From assembly GCA_964412615.1 (NCBI GenBank), contig CAYPPK010000004.1:10271-74270 (forward strand): a stretch of 64,000 nt of DNA, in the 5' to 3' direction. The notes under the pieces are model-generated. The model worked only from the letters and a program-made list of their open reading frames with translations, made no database searches and was not told where the DNA came from. The position numbers and the translations under genes were made by a program. Source of the stretch: CAYPPK01 sp964412615 (GTDB taxonomy: Bacteria; Patescibacteriota; Minisyncoccia; Sungbacterales; HO2-52-23). Of this stretch, positions 57,986 to 64,000 are shown piece after piece. How positions within the stretch are numbered: position 1 is the first letter of the stretch; each line of letters starts with the position of its first letter.

Positions 57986-58678
57986 TTATTCTTTTCTATA
58001 TATACCCCGCTTGAGGCCAGCTAAGGACGTTATAAGATAATTTAAGGGCCTGATTTTGCCGGCTCTCGTAAGTTTCCCCTTTCTGTGGATCAGTGCCGTC
58101 CCATTTACGAAAGCTAGGGCTTTTTTTGTTGTTTCTTGGGGCAGGGTCTCTCCGGTATTCAAGTCAATTTCTTCTCCTTCTTCCTCCGGGAAGGTTTTGG
58201 TTACGTCTTCCGTGCCCAGATATTCAGCATGAACTAACACATGCGCGGGCGGCCTCAAAAAAGGCAGCTGATCCATTTTCCTGATACCAGAAGAAACATT
58301 GCCCGTTCCGTCTATTTCGGCGACTCTACGGGAATCTTTGGTGAGATAACCCATAAGCGCACGTCCGCTTAAGGCCATCACTTTAGAAAGGTGGATAAGC
58401 GGCACCATTGGACATTCCGGCGTGTGGCCTTTACAGTCGGCTTCGGTGACAAAAGCGCTTGCCAGCATGCATTCTCTCCCGGCCTCATTTCTGAAAACAA
58501 CAATCTTTTCTATATTTAGAAAAGGATCCCTGTCGGGGATTAATTTCTCTACTGCTTCTCTCTCAAGTTTTTCAACTATCTCTTTGATTCTTAGCACTCC
58601 TCTGTCAAGCGCGTCAAAATTAATCTGAATGTTCAGAAAATCAGCAAGTTCTTTATGGATGTCCTCTTTTCCCTCCAT
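57986..58678 (-). CDS. Unrecognised soluble protein
   Basis: About 230 residues. I place the start at ATG 58678 (MEGKEDIHKELADFL) because GGGAGGA lies about 9 bases before it; an upstream ATG at 58717 has no such sequence. Segments: a helical charged N-terminus, IEKIVVFRNEAGRECMLASAFVTEADCKGHTPECP (four Cys/His, perhaps metal), VHAEYLGTEDVTKTFPEEEGEEIDLNTGETL and a basic C-terminus. No family recognised. It lies between ddl and a kinase. Confidence 0.6.
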   Translation of the reverse strand: MEGKEDIHKELADFLNIQINFDALDRGVLRIKEIVEKLEREAVEKLIPDRDPFLNIEKIVVFRNEAGRECMLASAFVTEADCKGHTPECPMVPLIHLSKVMALSGRALMGYLTKDSRRVAEIDGTGNVSSGIRKMDQLPFLRPPAHVLVHAEYLGTEDVTKTFPEEEGEEIDLNTGETLPQETTKKALAFVNGTALIHRKGKLTRAGKIRPLNYLITSLAGLKRGIYRKE

Positions 58679-58763
58679 TCCTTCTTTCCTCCCATATGCT
58701 TGTGCTGCTTCAATCATATCAAAAATATTAGTTTTAACCTAATTAAAAGGTTAGTACATACGT

Positions 58764-59864
58764 TTAGCTTTGTAAATAAGAGGCTTTTAACTTTGCCTCT
58801 TTTTTATGCCGCTCCAGGGCAAGTTGAATTAGCCGGTCAATAAGTTCAGTTTGGGAAATTCCGCTTGCTGCCCAGAGTTTGGGGTACATGCTGATATTGG
58901 TAAATCCCGGGATGGTATTGATTTCATTTACCAGAACTTGTCCATTTTTCTTCAGAAAGAAATCCACGCGGGCCATGCCCTCACAGCAAAGCGTCTGAAA
59001 AGCGCGAACCGCCATGTCTTGGATTTTTTTAGTTGTGTTTTTAGGAAGATCCACCGGAATTTTAAAATCGGCGCCGTTAGGGTCAATATATTTCGCGTCA
59101 TAGGAGTAAAATTCATGGCGCGGGATAACCTCTCCCGGCAAAGAAGCAATCGGCTTTTCATTTCCTAAGACCGAACACTCTATTTCTCTTCCTTTTATAA
59201 ACTCTTCAATCAGTATTTTGCGGTCAAATTTAAAAGCATTTTTCACCGCCTCCTTAAAATCTTTTTTATTTTTTACTTTATAAGTCCCCACCGAGGAGCC
59301 CAAATTAGCCGGTTTGACAAAAAGCGGCAAACCCAAAGTTTTACGAACTTTTTCAAAAGAAATTTCTTTTGGATTTAAAATTACCGTAAATCCGGCAGTC
59401 GGTATGCCGGCCTGGTTAAGCAGCCGCTTCATCGCGTCTTTGTCCATTCCTATGGCCGAGCCAAGCACGCTCGGCCCTACAAACGGTATGTTGGCAAGTT
59501 TTAGCAATCCCTGCACGGTGCCGTCTTCCCCCAAAGGGCCGTGCAGAACAGGGAAAACTACGTCTATTTTCTCAACTGGCCGGCGCTGATTAAGACTTAC
59601 CAGTTGTCCCGGCTTGCTTTCGGGAACAAAAGCAACGGCCTGTCCGGAGTTATTTAATTTCAATAACCTGGGGTTTTTGGATTCCAGCAAAAAATGGGAA
59701 GTTTCGTTTAAATACCATTTCCCGCTCTTGTCTATACCAATAAGAGTGAGATCATATTTATTTTTATCTAAAGCCTTTGCTACATTTTTGGCTGATTGGA
59801 TTGACACTTCGTGTTCAGCCGATTTGCCGCCAAAAAGAATTGCCACGCGAATTTTTTTGCCCAT
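58764..59864 (-). CDS. ddl: D-alanine--D-alanine ligase
   Basis: A 366-residue ATP-grasp enzyme: VAILFGGKSAEHEVSIQSAKNVA, VVFPVLHGPLGEDGTVQGLL, PLFVKPANLGSSVGTYKVKNKKDF, ILIEEFIKGREIECSVLGN, and the C-terminal ARVDFFLKKNGQVLVNEINTIPGFTNISMYPKLW. It provides D-Ala-D-Ala for MurF. It is complete and stands alone; a perfect palindrome at 59879-59898 lies in its promoter region. Confidence 0.95.
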   Translation of the reverse strand: MGKKIRVAILFGGKSAEHEVSIQSAKNVAKALDKNKYDLTLIGIDKSGKWYLNETSHFLLESKNPRLLKLNNSGQAVAFVPESKPGQLVSLNQRRPVEKIDVVFPVLHGPLGEDGTVQGLLKLANIPFVGPSVLGSAIGMDKDAMKRLLNQAGIPTAGFTVILNPKEISFEKVRKTLGLPLFVKPANLGSSVGTYKVKNKKDFKEAVKNAFKFDRKILIEEFIKGREIECSVLGNEKPIASLPGEVIPRHEFYSYDAKYIDPNGADFKIPVDLPKNTTKKIQDMAVRAFQTLCCEGMARVDFFLKKNGQVLVNEINTIPGFTNISMYPKLWAASGISQTELIDRLIQLALERHKKEAKLKASYLQS

Positions 59865-59878
59865 TGTTTGAAATTAAG

Positions 59879-59898
59879 TACCGACCGCCCGGTCGGTA
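59879..59898. promoter_or_regulatory. Palindrome upstream of ddl
   Basis: TACCGACCG (59879-59887) and CGGTCGGTA (59890-59898) are perfect inverted repeats around CC. It lies 15 bases upstream of the ddl ATG and 20 bases beyond the end of the gene at 59918. It has no T tract, so an operator is as plausible as a terminator. Confidence 0.5.
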
Positions 59899-59917
59899 AA
59901 GTTTATTATCTTCTCCT

Positions 59918-60247
59918 TCATGCTTTTTCTCTTGTAATTTTTACAACGTTGGTATACTGCTTAAAGAACTGTTGCAAACTGGGAAATTCTGCAAGATCTT
60001 CGGGCAACTCAACCGCAAATCTATAACCCTGCCCCATTTGTCTTCCCAATATTCCTGTAAGAGATGTCAGGATATCTGTTGCCCGATTTGGGTCGTACCC
60101 TGCTGGCACAGAAATTAGAAATTCCCCACCCTGCGAGTGCGCTTTCTTTATGCCCTCGCGCAGAAACGCATCCACATCCGCACTAAAGGCAGGAAGCGGT
60201 GGCAGTTCTAAAGGAGATTCTCCTTTGTTTGCAGATTCCCGGTTCAT
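59918..60247 (-). CDS. Unrecognised 109-residue protein
   Basis: Starts MNRESANKGESPLELPPLPAFS. The middle has VDAFLREGIKKAHSQGGEFLISVPAGYDPNRATDILTSLTGILGRQMGQGYRFAVELPEDL, an alternating helix-strand layout. No family recognised and no catalytic motif evident. AGGGAG lies 6 bases before the ATG, so this is another gene with a usable Shine-Dalgarno sequence. Confidence 0.55.
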   Translation of the reverse strand: MNRESANKGESPLELPPLPAFSADVDAFLREGIKKAHSQGGEFLISVPAGYDPNRATDILTSLTGILGRQMGQGYRFAVELPEDLAEFPSLQQFFKQYTNVVKITREKA

Positions 60248-60332
60248 ATATTTTTCTCCCTAATAAACCTACTTGAAGAGTTACATATTTATAGTTTGGG
60301 GTCAATATTAATTTACTTAGAATTACTTAAGT

Positions 60333-60361
60333 TTGATTTATGGCGATTTTTGTGTTAAGAT
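60333..60361 (+). promoter_or_regulatory. Promoter of the tRNA cluster
   Basis: TTGATT (60333-60338), a 17-base spacer and TAAGAT (60356-60361). The predicted start is at about 60368, the first base pair of the tRNA-like remnant. Confidence 0.55.
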
Positions 60362-60366
60362 AAGAA

Positions 60367-60475
60367 AGATTCCGCCCGTAGCTCAGCCGCCAGCTGGCGG
60401 AGGTAGATCTGCCTGCCGCGAGCAGGGTAGATCCCTTTTAAGGGCGAAAAGATTAATTATCTTTTCGCGGAATCT
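60367..60475 (+). pseudogene. tRNA-like remnant with hairpin insertions
   Basis: A closing stem AGATTCCGC/GCGGAATCT (60367-60375 with 60467-60475) encloses GTAGCTCAG (tRNA D-arm start), a CCGCCAGCTGGCGG palindrome, CCTGC/GCAGG, a CCCTTTTAAGGG segment like the tRNA-Lys anticodon arm, and a GCGAAAAGAT/ATCTTTTCGC hairpin. There is no T-arm, so it is not a working tRNA. It looks like a tRNA-Lys derivative invaded by small palindromic repeats. Confidence 0.5.
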
Positions 60476-60500
60476 CTTCTTTGAAAACTCAATACTTTCT

Positions 60501-60573
60501 GCGCCCATAGCTCAGCTGGTAGAGCAGCTCCCTTTTAAGGAGATGGTCGTAGGTTCGAATCCTACTGGGCGCA
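60501..60573 (+). tRNA. tRNA-Lys (anticodon TTT)
   Basis: GCGCCCA/TGGGCGC acceptor stem (60501-60507 with 60566-60572), D-arm TAGCTCAGCTGGTAGAGCA, anticodon loop CTTTTAA with TTT, and T-arm GTAGGTTCGAATCCTAC. The CCA end is not encoded. Confidence 0.96.
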
Positions 60574-60611
60574 GAAAGTATTGAGAATAGGAAGGCGATT
60601 CCTGGCTTTTT

Positions 60612-60653
60612 GCTGCGCAAAAAGTGATTGTAGGTTCGAATCCTGGTGGGCGG
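60612..60653 (+). pseudogene. 3'-half tRNA fragment
   Basis: A CTTTTTG/CAAAAAG hairpin is followed by TGTAGGTTCGAATCCTGG and GGGCGG, a T-arm and acceptor 3' strand without a 5' half. The T-stem has mismatches. It looks like debris of a tRNA similar to the tRNA-Lys 40 bases upstream. Confidence 0.6.
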
Positions 60654-60662
60654 ATTTATTGC

Positions 60663-60733
60663 GGGCCCGTAGCTCAGTGGTAAAGCAACCGGTTTGCATC
60701 CGGTAGACGGGAGTTCGATTCTCCCCGGGTCCA
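60663..60733 (+). tRNA. tRNA-Ala (anticodon TGC)
   Basis: GGGCCCG/CGGGTCC acceptor stem (60663-60669 with 60726-60732) with G3-U70, the alanine identity pair. Anticodon stem ACCGG/CCGGT with loop TTTGCAT (TGC) and T-arm GGGAGTTCGATTCTCCC. Discriminator A, CCA not encoded. Confidence 0.95.
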
Positions 60734-60786
60734 TATCGTATATCAACTTGTGCCAAGGTATGCCAAGTTATTTCTATTTCAATCCA

Positions 60787-61539
60787 ATGAAATTAATTTC
60801 ATTAAATACTTGGGGCTGTAGAATTAAAGATCCCCTTTTTCACTACATTGAAAACAATTCTGCATCCACTGATATTTTTTGTTTACAAGAGGTCTTGAAA
60901 GACGGGAATGGTATGACAAGCAGGGGCGAACTGAAGAATGCGTATAATGATATAATAAATATGCTTCCAGGTTATGCGGGATATTTCTCGGAATATGGAG
61001 AAAAAGGATATTATAGCGAAGATTCGCAAAAATTGGATTTTAAATATGGCATAGCTACTTTTGTGCGGAAAGACTTTAACCAGTCATTTTTAGGGGGTAT
61101 CACTTTATATAATTTAGATACGAAGTGGAATGATTATTCTGGAAATTTTGCTGCAGGTGCAGCGATGGCTGTCAAAGTAGAAAGATATTCGATAATTAAC
61201 ATCCATGGTTTATGGCAAGGAAGTATAAAGAATGATACAGAAGCAAAGATCAAACAAAGCGAAAAGATTCTCGATTTTGCAAAAAACATAGATGGTCTAA
61301 AAATCATCTGCGGGGATTTTAACCTTTTACCAGATACCAAATCAATAAAGCTATTTAGAGATAAGTATCAAGACCTCATTTTGGATTATAGGGTGACTGA
61401 TACGAGAGGTAGTTTATATGCAAAAGATTCTCGGTATTCTGATTACGTTTTTGCCGATGGAAATATATCTATAAAGAATTTTTATTCTTCGGATGTTAAA
61501 GTATCTGATCACCTCCCCCTTGTTATCGAGTTCAGTTAA
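60787..61539 (+). CDS. Endonuclease/exonuclease/phosphatase family protein
   Basis: From ATG 60787, 250 residues of the EEP fold: KLISLNTWGCRIKD, DIFCLQEVLKDG (metal Glu), SIINIHGLWQG, KIICGDFNLLPDTKSI (Asp/Asn), DYVFADGN and VKVSDHLPLVIEFS (catalytic His). The enzyme acts on nucleic acids or phosphoesters; the exact substrate cannot be predicted. No signal peptide. It is more AT-rich than its neighbours and sits right behind a tRNA gene, a common integration position. Confidence 0.88.
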   Translation: MKLISLNTWGCRIKDPLFHYIENNSASTDIFCLQEVLKDGNGMTSRGELKNAYNDIINMLPGYAGYFSEYGEKGYYSEDSQKLDFKYGIATFVRKDFNQSFLGGITLYNLDTKWNDYSGNFAAGAAMAVKVERYSIINIHGLWQGSIKNDTEAKIKQSEKILDFAKNIDGLKIICGDFNLLPDTKSIKLFRDKYQDLILDYRVTDTRGSLYAKDSRYSDYVFADGNISIKNFYSSDVKVSDHLPLVIEFS

Positions 61540-61690
61540 AATATAATACATTAGTTGCTGTAACGAAGGCAGAATATAATCTCTGTACAAAAGTTTGCCA
61601 CTTGTCCAGACAATCTCCAAAAATTTGGGTTCGCAGATCCGATAGCAGAGTTCTCTGCTATCGGCAAGCGGACATTCCCATTATTTAATA

Positions 61691-61716
61691 CAAAATCCGC
61701 CTTTCGGCGGATTTTG
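61691..61716. terminator. Bidirectional terminator
   Basis: CAAAATCCGCC (61691-61701) pairs with GGCGGATTTTG (61706-61716), loop TTTC. It serves the small minus-strand gene at 61722-61805 and possibly the EEP gene. Confidence 0.8.
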
Positions 61717-61721
61717 TATAA

Positions 61722-61805
61722 TTATTGCTGTTGCGATCCGCAGCCGCAAGAACCGTCTTCTTTGCGCTCTTGGCCGCAGGTTGGGCACTTATTTTCGTCG
61801 GACAT
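61722..61805 (-). CDS. 27-residue CxxC microprotein
   Basis: MSDENKCPTCGQERKEDGSCGCGSQQQ has two Cys pairs (CPTC and CGC), a rubredoxin-knuckle-like zinc motif. A clean ATG and a terminator right behind the stop support a real gene despite its size. Confidence 0.5.
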   Translation of the reverse strand: MSDENKCPTCGQERKEDGSCGCGSQQQ

Positions 61806-61892
61806 AATTCAAATCGGTTATTTTGTAGCTATTCAGTTGTCAGTCGACCTATCTATATAGGTTAGCATCAATAGTCCTTCCTGCCAACTCGT

Positions 61893-62432
61893 CTACCACC
61901 TTTTCTCGGCCCTATAATCAAACCAGCGGAACATTACCAAAACTACTAGGGGGCCGATGAGCCACAGGAATTTCAAGCTGGGATTGGCAAAAACAGCTTT
62001 AGTTAAGGGCGCTAAAGCATCGGCTTGGCTTTTAGGCAGAAAACTAAAGGCCGTGTGCATCAGCAGGCCTGCTTGAATAAAACTTAGGAGAAATACCTGC
62101 CACCACGGGTTTCCGACAGCGAAAGATTGCGCTCCTCCTCTTTTAAGAAAAATTGCCAAGAGAAAAAATATGGCCAGAAACGCTCCTATTTTGGTAAAAG
62201 CCGCGCTGGTCTGGGAAATAACAGCAAGCTTGTCTATGGGAAAGGCAGGCAGAAGAGCCATGGCTACGTAGGTATAAATTATAGTGGAAACAATCATTCG
62301 CTTTCCGGCCGAAATGCCGTAAAAAAAACCAATGGCAATCAAAACAAAAAGACTAATCAAGTCCCAAGTGGGATGCCCCAAAATTTGCTCGGCAGTTACT
62401 TTAATGGCTGCTAGTTCATTTCCTCCCGGCAT
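61893..62432 (-). CDS. Polytopic membrane protein, CvpA-like topology
   Basis: A 179-residue protein with four or five helices: WDLISLFVLIAIGFFYGISAGKRMIVSTIIYTYVAMALL, FTKIGAFLAIFFLLAIFL, WWQVFLLSFIQAGLLMHTAFSFL and LWLIGPLVVLVMFRWFDY. The N-terminal half resembles CvpA in layout (G...G..r...s.i..y....l), but the match is weak. Function unknown. It lies upstream-facing to groL on the same strand. Confidence 0.6.
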   Translation of the reverse strand: MPGGNELAAIKVTAEQILGHPTWDLISLFVLIAIGFFYGISAGKRMIVSTIIYTYVAMALLPAFPIDKLAVISQTSAAFTKIGAFLAIFFLLAIFLKRGGAQSFAVGNPWWQVFLLSFIQAGLLMHTAFSFLPKSQADALAPLTKAVFANPSLKFLWLIGPLVVLVMFRWFDYRAEKRW

Positions 62433-62467
62433 ACATAGTGATTATATATAAAATTAAACCAAATTCA

Positions 62468-62495
62468 AAACCGGCCGCCGGCTGGCGGACGGTTT
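62468..62495 (-). terminator. Terminator after groL
   Basis: AAACCG/CGGTTT (62468-62473 with 62490-62495) with a GC-rich inner stem; on the minus strand it runs into TTTTGAATTTGGTTT. Confidence 0.6.
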
Positions 62496-62509
62496 GCAAT
62501 ATAGTTTCT

Positions 62510-64000
62510 TTAATAGTCCTCGTGCGGCATTCCCATTCCGCCGGCGGAAGGAGTTTCTTTTTTCGGAAGCTCGGCAATAGCCGCTTCGGTAGTCAGAAAC
62601 ATAGCGGCGACCGAGACGGCATTTTCCAAAGCAGAACGGGTTACTTTAACCGGATCAACAATTCCTTCTTTTACCATATCGGAAACTATTTTATCGTGCA
62701 GGGCATCAAAGCCGGCATTGGATTTTGGATCACCGTTAAATTTCTCCTTCAGGCGGGTGGTAACTTCTCCGGTCCGCTTGCCGGCATTAGCCGCGATTTG
62801 CGCGACTGGTTCTTCCAGAGCGTTTAGTAAAATCGCGCGGGCGGCTTGAGTTTCGGGCGAAACATCATCTCGCTTATTCCACCTAGCCTGCAGAAGGGTT
62901 GCAGTTTTAAACAAAGCAATTCCGCCACCGGGAACAATGCCTTCGGCTATGGCGGCTTTGGTTGCCGCAACTGCGTCTTCAATTTTAAGTTTGATGTATT
63001 TCATCTCGGTTTCCGTTGCCGCTCCCACTTTAATTACCGCCACTCCTCCGGAAAGCTTTGCCAGCCGCTCCTGCAGTTTTTCTTTGTCATAATCAGAAGT
63101 AGTTTTTTCAACCTGTGCCCTAATTTGCTTGACCCGTTTTTCTATTTCTTCTTTTTTGCCTTTGCCGCCCACAATCGTAGTGTTATCTTTGTCGGCCACT
63201 ACTCTGCGGGCCCGGCCCAACATGTTTAGTTCGGAATTTTCCAGCTTTAATCCAACTTCTTCCGAAATAACTTTGCCGCCGGTTAAAACCGCAATATCTT
63301 CCAGCATCTCTTTGCGCCTGTCGCCAAAGCCCGGCGCTTTTACGGCCAAGGCGGTAAATCCTCCACGCAAACGGTTAACCACCAAAGTGGCCAGCGCATC
63401 CCCTTCCATGTCCTCGGCAATTATTACTAATTCTTTCTTGCCGGTCTTAAGCAATTTTTCCAGCAGGGGCACTATGTCCTGAATGGAAGAAATTTTCTTG
63501 TCGGTTATCAAAATATGCGGGTCCTCTATAACTGCTTCCATGCGCTCGGCATTGGTGACCATGTAAGGGGAAACATAACCCCGGTCAAACTGCATGCCCT
63601 CCACGATTTCTTTTTCAATGCCGGTGCCTTGGGATTCCTCCACGGTAACCGCGCCGTCTTTGCCTACTTTTTCAATTGCTTCGGCAATAATTTCTCCGAG
63701 TTCGGCGGATTCGGCTGAAATTGTAGCCACGTCAATAATTTCTTCCCGGCTTTTTACCGGTTTGGCTATTTCTTTAAGTTCTTTCATGACCGCATCCCGG
63801 CCTTCTTCCAAAGCATTGCGCAAACCAATGGCATTTACTCCGGCTGTGGCATACTTTAACCCTTCGTTGATAATGGCTTGAGCCAGAACAACGGAAGTAG
63901 TGGTGCCATCGCCAACAGCGTCATTGGTCTTGGACGCAACCTCTTTAACCAGTTCAGCGCCCATATTTTCAAATTTGTCTTCCAGCTCAATTTCTTTGGC
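62510..64000 (-). CDS. groL: Chaperonin GroEL (5' end beyond the window)
   Basis: 497 residues visible, starting AKEIELEDKFENMGAELVKEVASKTNDAVGDGTTT. About 45-50 N-terminal residues lie beyond the window edge. Seen: GDGTTTSVVLAQAI (ATP site), EEGRDAVMKELKEIAKPV, FDRGYVSPYMVTN, the apical segment GDRRKEMLEDIAVLTGG, KLSGGVAVIKVGAATE, and the equatorial GIVPGGGIAL. The C-terminus ends PSAGGMGMPHEDY, without the long GGM repeats of E. coli. It folds cytosolic proteins with GroES, which should lie beyond the edge. Confidence 0.97.
   Translation of the reverse strand, partial: AKEIELEDKFENMGAELVKEVASKTNDAVGDGTTTSVVLAQAIINEGLKYATAGVNAIGLRNALEEGRDAVMKELKEIAKPVKSREEIIDVATISAESAELGEIIAEAIEKVGKDGAVTVEESQGTGIEKEIVEGMQFDRGYVSPYMVTNAERMEAVIEDPHILITDKKISSIQDIVPLLEKLLKTGKKELVIIAEDMEGDALATLVVNRLRGGFTALAVKAPGFGDRRKEMLEDIAVLTGGKVISEEVGLKLENSELNMLGRARRVVADKDNTTIVGGKGKKEEIEKRVKQIRAQVEKTTSDYDKEKLQERLAKLSGGVAVIKVGAATETEMKYIKLKIEDAVAATKAAIAEGIVPGGGIALFKTATLLQARWNKRDDVSPETQAARAILLNALEEPVAQIAANAGKRTGEVTTRLKEKFNGDPKSNAGFDALHDKIVSDMVKEGIVDPVKVTRSALENAVSVAAMFLTTEAAIAELPKKETPSAGGMGMPHEDY

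Noticed and set aside
60367..60475. A third working tRNA
   Set aside because: It has a D-arm start and a Lys-like anticodon segment but no T-arm with TTCGA, and extra hairpins interrupt it.
60489..60746. Minus-strand open frame across the tRNA genes
   Set aside because: It is antisense to tRNA-Lys and tRNA-Ala; IRTYDHLL/PGRIELPS-like peptides are the well-known artefact of translating tRNA genes.

Overview
The window looks like a chromosome segment of a Patescibacteria / Candidate Phyla Radiation bacterium, most likely Parcubacteria-like. The basis is indirect. Genes are compact and tightly packed. Most housekeeping starts (murC, pyrG, atpB, dinB, gltX, murG, xer) have no Shine-Dalgarno sequence. 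There are many tiny secreted, membrane or Cys-rich proteins, and families frequent in that group (DUF5671, Gmad2, PspC, VKOR, Ada-like Zn module, PaaX/Cas2-like). The division and peptidoglycan genes are streamlined, and the tRNA genes do not encode CCA. No rRNA is present, so taxonomy is inference.

Layout. 0-14 kb is a string of small envelope and secreted genes: a double peptidoglycan-binding protein, two proteins sharing an LGDLFILDRLF-type repeat, VKOR, a C39-like peptidase, truB, hemerythrin, a lysozyme-like protein, a trypsin-like protease and a sortase. A Gly/Asp- and Pro-rich surface protein ending in an LPPTG sorting signal is interrupted by a run of 10 N and a fragment of mnmA, almost certainly an assembly chimera. 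14.8-24.6 kb is a polysaccharide locus: a processive GT2 synthase, a GT-C-like membrane transferase, a GH8, a GH6 glucanase and a giant glucose/sorbosone dehydrogenase-like protein that shares two accessory modules with the GH6. A second sortase with a surface-type partner follows on the other strand.

26-28 kb holds atpB-E-F-H only; the F1 catalytic genes do not follow. 28-33 kb has dinB, small membrane proteins, fmt and def. 33-42 kb has murC, two small foreign-looking genes each behind a homologous structured leader, an S41 protease, acyP, rplI, pyrG, rpmA, a PD-(D/E)XK nuclease and a Xer recombinase. 42-57 kb, all on the minus strand, is a cell wall, division and translation block: M23 hydrolase, gltX, murG, ftsW, murD, a D-aminoacylase-like amidohydrolase, a PaaX/Cas2-like regulator, mraY, a DD-carboxypeptidase, scpB, scpA, aspS and a sensor kinase. 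58-64 kb has ddl, two orphan genes, tRNA-Lys and tRNA-Ala with tRNA debris, an EEP nuclease and the 3' part of groL.

The most unusual signals are: (1) two dispersed copies of a multi-hairpin element (about 4.53-4.69 and 28.20-28.40 kb) with a near-identical 20-nt core and compensatory changes in the surrounding stems; (2) the twin leaders at 34.8 and 35.3 kb with mutually exclusive hairpins; (3) the repeat-protein pair at 1.0-1.8 kb; (4) the GT2/GH8/GH6 locus with shared modules; (5) a group of unrecognised genes that, unlike the housekeeping genes, carry strong Shine-Dalgarno sequences.
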